Below are positions 33,560-39,739 of a DNA stretch of 39,739 nucleotides, piece by piece. Made by a program: the position numbers and the translations under genes. The notes under the pieces were generated by a model. That model saw only the letters and a list, made by a program, of their open reading frames with translations, searched no databases and was not told the DNA's origin. The stretch is taken from positions 1-39,739 of the forward strand of contig JBHHWI010000016.1 in the NCBI GenBank assembly GCA_046756445.1, in the 5' to 3' direction. The DNA comes from JACZWL01 sp046756445 (GTDB lineage Bacteria; Pseudomonadota; Gammaproteobacteria; Steroidobacterales; Woeseiaceae). Every line of letters starts with the position of its first letter. Position 1 is the stretch's first letter.

Positions 33560-34585
33560 CTATCGCGGTTGCTGTTGGGTAATGCAGTGAATCCCGCCGC
33601 CGCCTTCCGCGATACGGCTGATGTCCACGGTTACTATTTCCCGATCCGGGAACGCTGACTGCACGATCCCGACGGCCGTCGCGTCATAGGCCGTGTCATA
33701 GGACGGAAAAACGATCCCGCCATTAGCGATGTAGAAATTGATGTACGACCGGCAGAACCGGTCGCTTTGTGCATCGGCATCGGCGGCCTCCGCGATGGTG
33801 ACGATCTCCAGTTTGCGCCCGGCTGCGTCGGTTGCTTTCTCCAGCGCGGTCAGGTTTTCCCGCAGGTCCCTGCAGCGCCCGGAATCATCCGGCGCTCCCA
33901 CCTCGCACATGACCATGCCCGGCCTCACGAAGCAGGCAATACCGTCAATGTGGCCGTCGGTTTCTGAATCGTCGGGATCGCCGGGAACCCAGATGACCTT
34001 TTCGCCGCCCAGGGAATCGCAAAGTATCTGCTCCGCTTCTGACTTTGTCAGCCCGGGGTTGCGGTTGTCGTTCAGTATGCAACTTTCGCTCGTGAGGATC
34101 GTGCCCTCGCCATCGACATTGATGCCGCCACCTTCCATGACCACATTCGACGTAAAGGTGGGAATGCCCAGGTGCTCGGCTACGCGGTGTCCGACTGCCG
34201 CGTCATTTCGAATGTGCGGGTATTTGCCGCCCCAGGCCGCGAAGTGATAGATCGAGGCCGCGAGTTCATCGCCCCGCTTGACGAAGTTCGGCCCCGAGTC
34301 CCGCGCCCAGGAGTCGTCCAGCTCCATTACCAGGTAATCGATCGAATCTCCGCATTTCGCCTGCGCATCGTCCATCGATTCCGGAGATACGATCATCGTC
34401 AGGGGCTCAAATCGCCGAACCGCCTGCGCCACCCGCGCGTACGCCTGCTGTGTCTCATCGATATCGGCCCAGATGAATGCACTCCTGTCCGGCCATTGCA
34501 TCCAGCAACGCTCGTGCGGCTCCCATTCCGCCGGCATGCGATATCCGGCTGCCCTGGCAGTCTGTATCTGATCCACAACCCCCAT
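33560..34585 (-). CDS. aguA: Agmatine deiminase
   Basis: Hydrolyses agmatine to N-carbamoylputrescine and ammonia, a step in arginine-decarboxylase-dependent putrescine synthesis. Seen: 341 residues from ATG at 34585 with MPAEWEPHERCWMQWPDR, the guanidino-binding DDSWARDSGP, the catalytic-His region ETDGHIDGIAC, and the nucleophile Cys334 in the C-terminal GGGGIHC. The open frame extends to 34627, but the ATG chosen gives the family length. Convergent with DUF2905 and unlinked in function to its neighbours. Confidence 0.94.
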   Translation of the reverse strand: MGVVDQIQTARAAGYRMPAEWEPHERCWMQWPDRSAFIWADIDETQQAYARVAQAVRRFEPLTMIVSPESMDDAQAKCGDSIDYLVMELDDSWARDSGPNFVKRGDELAASIYHFAAWGGKYPHIRNDAAVGHRVAEHLGIPTFTSNVVMEGGGINVDGEGTILTSESCILNDNRNPGLTKSEAEQILCDSLGGEKVIWVPGDPDDSETDGHIDGIACFVRPGMVMCEVGAPDDSGRCRDLRENLTALEKATDAAGRKLEIVTIAEAADADAQSDRFCRSYINFYIANGGIVFPSYDTAYDATAVGIVQSAFPDREIVTVDISRIAEGGGGIHCITQQQPR

Positions 34586-34664
34586 GCGATGCGATCCGGC
34601 ACGGTTGGAAGCATAAGAGCATAGCATCCGCGGCGTGCGCAGAGGCCGATTGAAATGGGGATTG

Positions 34665-34904
34665 CTAGTCTTTGCGCGGCTTCAGGCGGCAGTGTTTGCC
34701 GGTTCTGTTATAGGGATCGCCGCCTGAGTCCGGGCCATCGTCGATGGACAGCGCATCGACTTCGAGCTTGCCCACCCGTGTCAATCGGACGTCTTTTATG
34801 CGCGGCACACTCTGACCGGTTCTGTCCGATTTCTTTGCGGAGGTATCAGGTACCTGCGGCCCTTCCGGGAGCACGTCTGTATCGATGTATTCTTCCGTTC
34901 CCAT
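34665..34904 (-). CDS. Small hydrophilic protein of unknown function
   Basis: 79 residues, acidic at the N-terminus (MGTEEYIDTDVLPEG) and basic at the C-terminus (TGKHCRLKPRKD), with a GGDPYNRTGK segment of a kind common in small proteobacterial proteins. No signal peptide or membrane span. It sits between agmatine deiminase and rhomboid on the same strand, 79 bp upstream of the deiminase start. The frame is supported by sequence composition only, so the call is moderate. Confidence 0.5.
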   Translation of the reverse strand: MGTEEYIDTDVLPEGPQVPDTSAKKSDRTGQSVPRIKDVRLTRVGKLEVDALSIDDGPDSGGDPYNRTGKHCRLKPRKD

Positions 34905-35102
34905 GACCCGATGTTACGATAACGGCGTCCGCACCGTAAGGTTGCCGGTCCGGGAATCTCTACCGCTCGTCGGGCCGATTCCGCTGGTCGGCCCGTAGAT
35001 ACCATTCATCGGCCAATGGACGGCTTGCGCCGGTCCGGGCCACCGAGCCGAAATCGGCAAGCCACACATAAACGCATCTGACCGGGGCACGAGACGCGCG
35101 CG

Positions 35103-35882
35103 TCATCGCCGCACCTTGTGCCAACTCTCCGTAGGCGTGCTTTGCTTTCGCCAACCGTAGTACGGGTGCCTTTTCAGCAGGCGCGGATTGCGAAACAGCA
35201 GGATCAGCGCCGCACCGGCCGCGAAGCCGCCGATGTGGGCCCAGAATGCCACGCCGCCGCCCTGTGCGCCTATCGTGCCCAAGCCGCTGATCAACTGTAT
35301 GACGAACCAGTACCCGAGCATGAATACCGCGGGCACGGCGACCGTCGTGACAAAGAAGCCGAGAAAAATCAGCATGTGTACGTGCACGCGCGGGTAGAGA
35401 AGGACATAGGCGCCCATGACTCCTCCGATGGCGCCGGAGGCCCCTACCATGGGTATGGCCGACACCGGATTTGCCGCGATCTGAAACGCGCCGGCTGCCA
35501 GGCCGCACAGCAGGTAGAACACGATGAATCGTACATGGCCCATAGCGTCCTCGACATTGTTGCCGAAGATCCAGAGGAACCACATATTGCCGATGATGTG
35601 GAACCAGCCGCCGTGCATGAACATCGATGTGACCGCCGTATACCAGGCTGACGCATCACCGAGTACGCAGAAAGTGCCCGGGCCGATCTGCAACCGGGTA
35701 CCGGCATCCACGGTCTGCAACAATTCGCCCGGAATCATGCCGAGACGGCATACCGAGCCGGACAGACTCGGCTCGGTCCCCAGGCCTTGCAGGAAGATCC
35801 AGGCCGCCACATTCAGGACGATGATCCCGATCGTTGCGTACGGGATCAGGACCTGCGGATTGTCATCACGTATCGGAAACAA
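35103..35882 (-). CDS. Rhomboid family intramembrane serine protease
   Basis: 259 residues with six or seven membrane spans. Cleaves membrane proteins within or near the bilayer. Seen: the loop-1 region with YTAVTSMFMHGGWFHIIGNM, the catalytic Ser149 in GASGAIGG, and the dyad His216 in WAHIGGF. A cytoplasmic C-terminal tail is rich in basic residues. The inserted segment at about 40-78 between span 1 and the first HxxxN motif contains Cys45 and Cys72 and is longer than in GlpG. Nothing is recognised in the 198 bp on its 3' side. Confidence 0.93.
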   Translation of the reverse strand: MFPIRDDNPQVLIPYATIGIIVLNVAAWIFLQGLGTEPSLSGSVCRLGMIPGELLQTVDAGTRLQIGPGTFCVLGDASAWYTAVTSMFMHGGWFHIIGNMWFLWIFGNNVEDAMGHVRFIVFYLLCGLAAGAFQIAANPVSAIPMVGASGAIGGVMGAYVLLYPRVHVHMLIFLGFFVTTVAVPAVFMLGYWFVIQLISGLGTIGAQGGGVAFWAHIGGFAAGAALILLFRNPRLLKRHPYYGWRKQSTPTESWHKVRR

Positions 35883-35976
35883 ATCTTACTCGCACATACG
35901 ATGATCCGGGAGTCTGCCCCGCGCATCATCCGTTCAGGACCTTAGACAAGGATATTCTTGTTTTATCCGGTGGTTC

Positions 35977-36336
35977 CTAGCGCACTCTTATCTTGACCCA
36001 ATAGGCCGTGCCGTCCTCGCGCAGATAGACTTCAACCGTCCGGCCGGCTTGACAGTCCTCTTCAGTGCCGGTCGTATTTGCATGACCCGGGCCTTTGTCC
36101 AGATAAATCTTTGTGTCCTCGGTAACTTCAATGCGCCTGCCGGTGTCCTCGACCACCATTACGAAGCCGCGTTCGGACCTTCGCACCGAACGGATCGCGC
36201 CAATATATGATTTGACGTTCGAGACGCCGGGCGATTTGCCGATCGGTATATAGCGCTCGGTTGCCGGGTGCGTGAATGCCGGTGACCACAGGACCGAGCC
36301 CAGCACAGCTATAACTGTTGTCGCAGTCGCGCGCAT
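35977..36336 (-). CDS. Small secreted protein coupled to the diheme protein
   Basis: 119 residues from ATG at 36336, one base after the stop of the upstream gene. A signal peptide covers about 1-23 (cleavage near AFT-H). The mature part is rich in beta-prone residues (YIGAIRSVRRSERGFVMVVEDTG reduces to repeated short strands) and ends in charged strands; it resembles small OB- or DUF5666-like periplasmic domains, though the match is weak. A lone Cys (ECQ-type context, in EEDCQAG) is present. The tight coupling suggests a functional link to the peroxidase-like protein. No function is assigned. Confidence 0.72.
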   Translation of the reverse strand: MRATATTVIAVLGSVLWSPAFTHPATERYIPIGKSPGVSNVKSYIGAIRSVRRSERGFVMVVEDTGRRIEVTEDTKIYLDKGPGHANTTGTEEDCQAGRTVEVYLREDGTAYWVKIRVR

Positions 36337-36337
36337 A

Positions 36338-37681
36338 TCAGTTCTCCATTCGGCTTCTCGCGGAGTGCATCGCGTCCAGGGCAACGCGTACGTAACCCGA
36401 ACGGTTCCGCCGTCGCAACGCCGAGTCAAGCGCGTCCAGTGCATCCTCGATATCGATTGCAGCCTTCGGATGCAGGCCGCCACCGCGGATGACATCGACG
36501 GCGTCCCGTAACTCGAAGGTCGCGCGTTCGATCAGCGTCTCCTGCCGCTCATTGCCTCCATCATACGCCAGCGCCGTATCCAGTAACGCGTTAGCGGCGC
36601 GCAGGTTCTCCAGGGCATTGATTACGCGCAGGAATGCCGCAACCGCGACCACCTGGGTCGCATCCAGGTTGATGCCGCTGCCGGTGGCATTGGTCAGCAG
36701 TTGTCCTGCCGGAGAACTGTTGAAGGCATCGCCGTTGTAGAAGGCCACGGCGCCTTCGATGGTTTCGACCGAATTGTTGTGAAAAAACGGCCCCGTATCA
36801 GCCGCCTCCACCAGCGGCGGCGTATTGAATTCACCATTACCGGGGTTGCCGAAGCCGTCGTCAGGCGGGTTCTTCTCGCCGGTCAGATCGGCCGGCTGAT
36901 CCGGCAACAATTCGACACCGGTATCGAAATTCAGATTACCGACGCCCGGACCGAAAATTGCCGGGTCGCCGTTCGCGCCTGCATTGAAATGACAGGCATT
37001 GCACTTGCCCAACGCGTTGTCGCGAAAGATGGCCTGACCCCGGGAAGCCACCTCGCCGCGCAGATTCAACGGCAATTCCAGATCCTCCTGTCGGCCGAGT
37101 GATAGCTGGAAAGCTTCCAGCGCGTCGAGCTCCTCGTCAGTCGGCAGACGGAAATCGACGCCGGCAATCCGGTTCAGGGTCTTGGGGAAATGCTGAATGA
37201 CTGCGCCCACCGCGAACGAACGGAGCGAACCGTCCCCGGGTGCGCCGTCACCCGACCAGCCCGTTCGCGGCCCTTGCCGGCTGTCCACAGACGTACGCAA
37301 AGCCAGAGTATGCGGCACGCCGCGCATGTTGAAGTTGTTTTCCAAATCGTCGAATCCATCCTGATTTTCCAGGATCATGGCGAACTTGCGCATCAGAGCC
37401 GGATTTTCGAAATTCTCGGCAAGCATCGAATTCGATTCCGCAACGAACAGCGGATCGTTGTCGTCCAGCGTTGCTACAAACGCCGGCGAGATGCCGAAAT
37501 TGTCCTCGGCGCGGTGACAGCTCCCGCAAGTACGGCCGTTCCCCGCAAACGTTTGCTTGAAGAATATATCCTCGCCCTTCAGGACCACCGGATCCTCGGG
37601 TGCCGGCCCGGGTATTGACACGCAGGATGTTGTCAGGACAGCGGTTGCGATTATCCACCAGCGATCGACCGACCCAGGCAT
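36338..37681 (-). CDS. Diheme cytochrome c peroxidase-like lipoprotein
   Basis: 447 residues. Two CxxCH heme-binding sites are seen: Cys52-Cys55-His56 (TCGSCHR) and Cys227-Cys230-His231 (KCNACHF). The N-terminus has a hydrophobic stretch ending in TTSC, a weak lipobox (Cys20). The arrangement matches the MauG/di-heme cytochrome c peroxidase superfamily, in which the periplasmic enzyme reduces peroxide or oxidises a substrate. A C-terminal helical segment (residues about 350-447, with INALENLRAANALL) extends beyond the usual fold. GAGGG-type SD lies seven bases upstream of the ATG. Substrate unknown. Confidence 0.88.
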   Translation of the reverse strand: MPGSVDRWWIIATAVLTTSCVSIPGPAPEDPVVLKGEDIFFKQTFAGNGRTCGSCHRAEDNFGISPAFVATLDDNDPLFVAESNSMLAENFENPALMRKFAMILENQDGFDDLENNFNMRGVPHTLALRTSVDSRQGPRTGWSGDGAPGDGSLRSFAVGAVIQHFPKTLNRIAGVDFRLPTDEELDALEAFQLSLGRQEDLELPLNLRGEVASRGQAIFRDNALGKCNACHFNAGANGDPAIFGPGVGNLNFDTGVELLPDQPADLTGEKNPPDDGFGNPGNGEFNTPPLVEAADTGPFFHNNSVETIEGAVAFYNGDAFNSSPAGQLLTNATGSGINLDATQVVAVAAFLRVINALENLRAANALLDTALAYDGGNERQETLIERATFELRDAVDVIRGGGLHPKAAIDIEDALDALDSALRRRNRSGYVRVALDAMHSARSRMEN

Positions 37682-37949
37682 TTTGAATCCCTCACCAAGC
37701 GGTATCCGCTATTCTGCCCCCGTCAATATTGATAAAAAAGCCCATATAGCGTCGCCATACGACGACAACCGGGGCACTGTTCACAATAGTGGACCGCACA
37801 CAAGGACCTGCTTATTCGATTGGGGCGCCCGTAGCATGAACTGCCTCACCGCGCATCGCGCCGCATAAACTGATCACGCAAAACTCCCGCAGAACTGGCG
37901 AGTCAGTTTTTCCTGAGGCTGCTCGCTGCAAGCCCCGCTCATGCCGTCC

Positions 37950-39260
37950 TTACCGACGACCACACTTGATTTTGAGCAACGCAAAATCCTGGATGTAGGC
38001 AGGCGCTTCTGAGGCTTTCCTGCCGATGATCCCGGCTCCGGTATCAGTGTCGGTATCGGTGTCGGTATCGGTGTCCGGGTCGAATCTCATCCACTCGCCA
38101 AACTTGACTTCACTGCCGACGTGATAAGACGGCCGCACCGACCATCTGTATGTCTGGCAGGCATCGAGTTCCATGGCAATGGTGTGACGGGGTTGCGGAA
38201 CCTGTTTCTCGGAGTAGACCAGCCGGTGAAGATCATAGATCTCTACATCGTAAAATATGTCTGATTCGCTGATCGTCTCGGCCCAGGCACCATGGGAATC
38301 GTCACCGTGCAGGGTCAGTTCCCATGCAAGGGTCGGGGTCAGTGATCGGCTGACGAGTTGCCGATCGTTTTTCCTGTCCTGGCTTGCCGTGTCCGTTTCC
38401 TTCGCTCGCAACTCGCGGGCAAGCTCGACCCGGTCGAAGACCTCGGCCGAGATCTCACGCCCGAGAAAATGTCGCGCGAAGTTGACGTAGTCCCGCCATA
38501 GCGCATTGCCGTTGTCGGTCCAGTTGCTTAGCGTATCCCGGTCTTGGTAGTGAACAACCCGCTCGTATATGTCGTCGCCGTCACTCGGGCGATGCAGCGT
38601 CGCCTTTGCCGAGGTGGTTATGATGGCGTCCTTTCCCTGGACGTCGATCGCGACGCCATCGAAACTCACATACAGGATGGCGTCGGTGTCCTCGGGAACG
38701 GGTGTTGTGGGCGCAAACAACTTTGAATCGGGAGTCGGTAATCGTTGAAGCCCCCGGTAGACGTCCAACGCCAGTCCGTCGTTCGTCAACTGCCGGCGTT
38801 CCCCCCTGGCGAGCTCCTCAGTCAGCCCGTCCCGAAACTCCTGAATCTCCCGCTTGGCCGCCCCCGATAAACCACCGAATATGGCACCGGGAATGGTCAA
38901 TATCGGTATCGGGAAATTCACATTGACACCGCCGATCTCTGTCGGAATGTTTCCGATTCTCGAACCGGCCTGCATTCCACCGACCAGGCCCGGCGTTTCC
39001 TTGTCATAACTTCCGCTGATGGCCTGGTTGGCCGGACTCAGGCCCGCCATCACGACAAGCTTGTCGACGGAAGAGCGCAGCGTCTCCGGCATGGGCGAAT
39101 CGGCCGATTTCGATGGTTGGTTGAGCGACGGCAACTCCAGACTGGTTCGGCCCTGAGCAGCCCGGCCGGGAGCAAGCATTGCTGCGCCTCCGAACACGAG
39201 CAACGTCGCCCAGCTGATCACGGTGTGGATCAAACCGCGGTTCTTTTCTCCGGCATACAT
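37950..39260 (-). CDS. Large secreted or membrane-anchored protein of unknown function
   Basis: 436 residues. Residues about 10-33 form a hydrophobic signal or anchor (HTVISWATLLVFGGAAML). The rest is soluble. The C-terminal half (about 310-395) has the pattern of a beta-sandwich Fn3-like domain: SLTPTLAWELTLHG, FYDVEIYDLHRLVYS and CQTYRWSVRPSY. Near residue 395-407 is an acidic Asp-Thr repeat encoded by the tandem repeat at 38041-38076. Two Cys (in DACQTY and KIKCG) could pair. SD GAGG is six bases upstream of ATG. Followed by a 268-bp gap to the diheme gene, where nothing is recognised except that gene's ribosome site. No function is assigned. Confidence 0.75.
   Translation of the reverse strand: MYAGEKNRGLIHTVISWATLLVFGGAAMLAPGRAAQGRTSLELPSLNQPSKSADSPMPETLRSSVDKLVVMAGLSPANQAISGSYDKETPGLVGGMQAGSRIGNIPTEIGGVNVNFPIPILTIPGAIFGGLSGAAKREIQEFRDGLTEELARGERRQLTNDGLALDVYRGLQRLPTPDSKLFAPTTPVPEDTDAILYVSFDGVAIDVQGKDAIITTSAKATLHRPSDGDDIYERVVHYQDRDTLSNWTDNGNALWRDYVNFARHFLGREISAEVFDRVELARELRAKETDTASQDRKNDRQLVSRSLTPTLAWELTLHGDDSHGAWAETISESDIFYDVEIYDLHRLVYSEKQVPQPRHTIAMELDACQTYRWSVRPSYHVGSEVKFGEWMRFDPDTDTDTDTDTDTGAGIIGRKASEAPAYIQDFALLKIKCGRR
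38041..38076. repeat. Hexamer tandem repeat encoding an Asp-Thr run
   Basis: Six near-identical hexamers alternate GTATCG and GTGTCG (edge copies differ by one base), about 36 bp. On the minus strand they encode alternating Asp-Thr residues in the unknown secreted protein. Because the unit is two codons, copy-number change would alter length without shifting the frame. Confidence 0.85.
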
Positions 39261-39562
39261 CCCACGCCTCTTGTTTTCGTCGCAAAACAGAACTTGCCGT
39301 CGATTGTAGCAATTCTAGACAAGGTCAAATGCCCCACAACAGGGGTTTTTCGGTTTATTGGCCGACGATTTACAGTATGCACAAGTGCCGTGGAAGACAT
39401 TCAGGGCCGGGAGCGGCTCAGGAGAGATTGATTCAGTCGCTTCACTCCTTCAGCCTTTCGGGGCGCACTTCGTGCGTCTGTCGGCTCGCGAAGCTCGCCT
39501 CGGTTGGACGGCGGCTTCGCTGTCTCGTCGCCGCTTCCGCGCGGAAAAGATCAAACCCGGGC
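39261..39562 (-). other. Non-coding stretch with promoter candidate of the unknown secreted protein
   Basis: No gene is supported. On the minus strand TACAAT (39303-39308) is a good -10 box, but the nearest TTGACC (39323-39328) is only 14 bases away, too close for a standard sigma-70 pair. Bases 39470-39545 are GC-rich with short inverted repeats such as CGCAC-TTC-GTGCG; no gene, tRNA or other RNA family is recognised there. Confidence 0.4.
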
Positions 39563-39590
39563 AAAAAAACGGCGGCCCGAAGGCCGCCGT
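39563..39590 (-). terminator. Rho-independent terminator of the right-edge TonB receptor
   Basis: On the minus strand a perfect 9-bp stem ACGGCGGCC / GGCCGCCGT closes on the stable TTCG loop and is followed by a T run (A run 39563-39569 on plus). It begins 26 bases after the receptor stop, so it ends that transcript. Confidence 0.95.
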
Positions 39591-39616
39591 ATTCGTTTCA
39601 AGAACAACTTCGATAC

Positions 39617-39739
39617 TCAGAACGTGACCTTGACGTTGACCGCATAAGTCCGTCCCAGGGTGTCGTACAAGCTCGGGAAGGTATTACCCGAATTGAACGA
39701 TGTCGATCCGGTATTGTTACCGAGGATCGGTGGATCTTC
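39617..39739 (-). CDS. TonB-dependent receptor, C-terminal 40 codons only
   Basis: Seen: an open minus-strand frame entering from the right edge and ending in TGA at 39617-39619. The last residues, SLYDTLGRTYAVNVKVTF, have the final-strand form of TonB-dependent receptors (LGRxYxxxxxxxF with a terminal phenylalanine). Only the last 40 codons are in the window, so the ligand cannot be inferred. A strong terminator follows. Confidence 0.88.
   Translation of the reverse strand, partial: EDPPILGNNTGSTSFNSGNTFPSLYDTLGRTYAVNVKVTF

Noticed and set aside
37876..37910. AACTG/CAGTT hairpin with T run after the unknown secreted gene
   Set aside because: The stem has five pairs and the T run is on the plus strand, where no gene ends. 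On the minus strand it would be an A run.
39331..39350. CCCC/GGGG hairpin followed by five T on the plus strand
   Set aside because: The stem is only four strong pairs and no plus-strand gene precedes it.
1..39739. CRISPR array, insertion sequence, prophage or tRNA-linked attachment site
   Set aside because: No spaced direct repeats, transposase, integrase, phage gene or tRNA was seen on either strand.

Overview
The window is GC-rich (roughly 60% by eye) Gram-negative DNA. It has three TonB-dependent receptors, lipoproteins and Sec signal peptides, a dTDP-6-deoxysugar locus, a GT9 heptosyltransferase-like enzyme and many TTG/GTG starts. The mix of receptors plus peptidases with exopolysaccharide genes resembles an aquatic or marine gammaproteobacterium. 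That placement is an inference, because no rRNA or tRNA is present to confirm it.

Left part (1-9186): surface-sugar synthesis. A heme/hemoglobin-type TonB receptor, cut by the left edge and starting at TTG, lies back to back with a GT2 glycosyltransferase, only 38 bp apart. Four minus-strand genes follow as a tight operon: an RmlD-like reductase fused to a C-methyltransferase, then rfbA, rfbC and rfbB. No stand-alone rfbD is seen, so the cassette may make a C-methyl-branched 6-deoxysugar rather than plain rhamnose. Two putative O-methyltransferases run divergently from it across an inverted-repeat operator candidate.

Middle part (9187-22726): a large TonB receptor with its own terminator is followed by a secreted S9 peptidase, a plausible peptide uptake and cleavage pair. 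Then come an FkbM methyltransferase, a frameshifted methyltransferase, and a minus-strand cassette of SGNH hydrolase, carbamoyltransferase, SxtJ-like protein and a 50-residue DUF5989-like protein. A class I methyltransferase, a GT9 glycosyltransferase and a membrane-anchored methyltransferase complete it. Counting the fusion and the frameshifted copy, seven methyltransferases occur between 5.2 and 22.7 kb.

Right part (22793-39739): mostly housekeeping or accessory genes. On the minus strand are a P1 peptidase, a TrxR-like ferredoxin-NADP reductase, an APH-type kinase, a secreted ExeM/NucH-like nuclease lipoprotein and a small zinc-ribbon protein. On the plus strand is a likely operon: metallo-beta-lactamase-fold hydrolase, AbgT transporter, DUF899 protein, M20 dipeptidase and DUF2905 membrane protein. 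On the minus strand again are agmatine deiminase, a small unknown, a rhomboid protease, a diheme peroxidase-like protein coupled to a small secreted protein, a large unknown secreted protein with an Asp-Thr repeat, and the last 40 codons of a third TonB receptor with a strong terminator. No CRISPR array, insertion sequence, tRNA or rRNA was seen.
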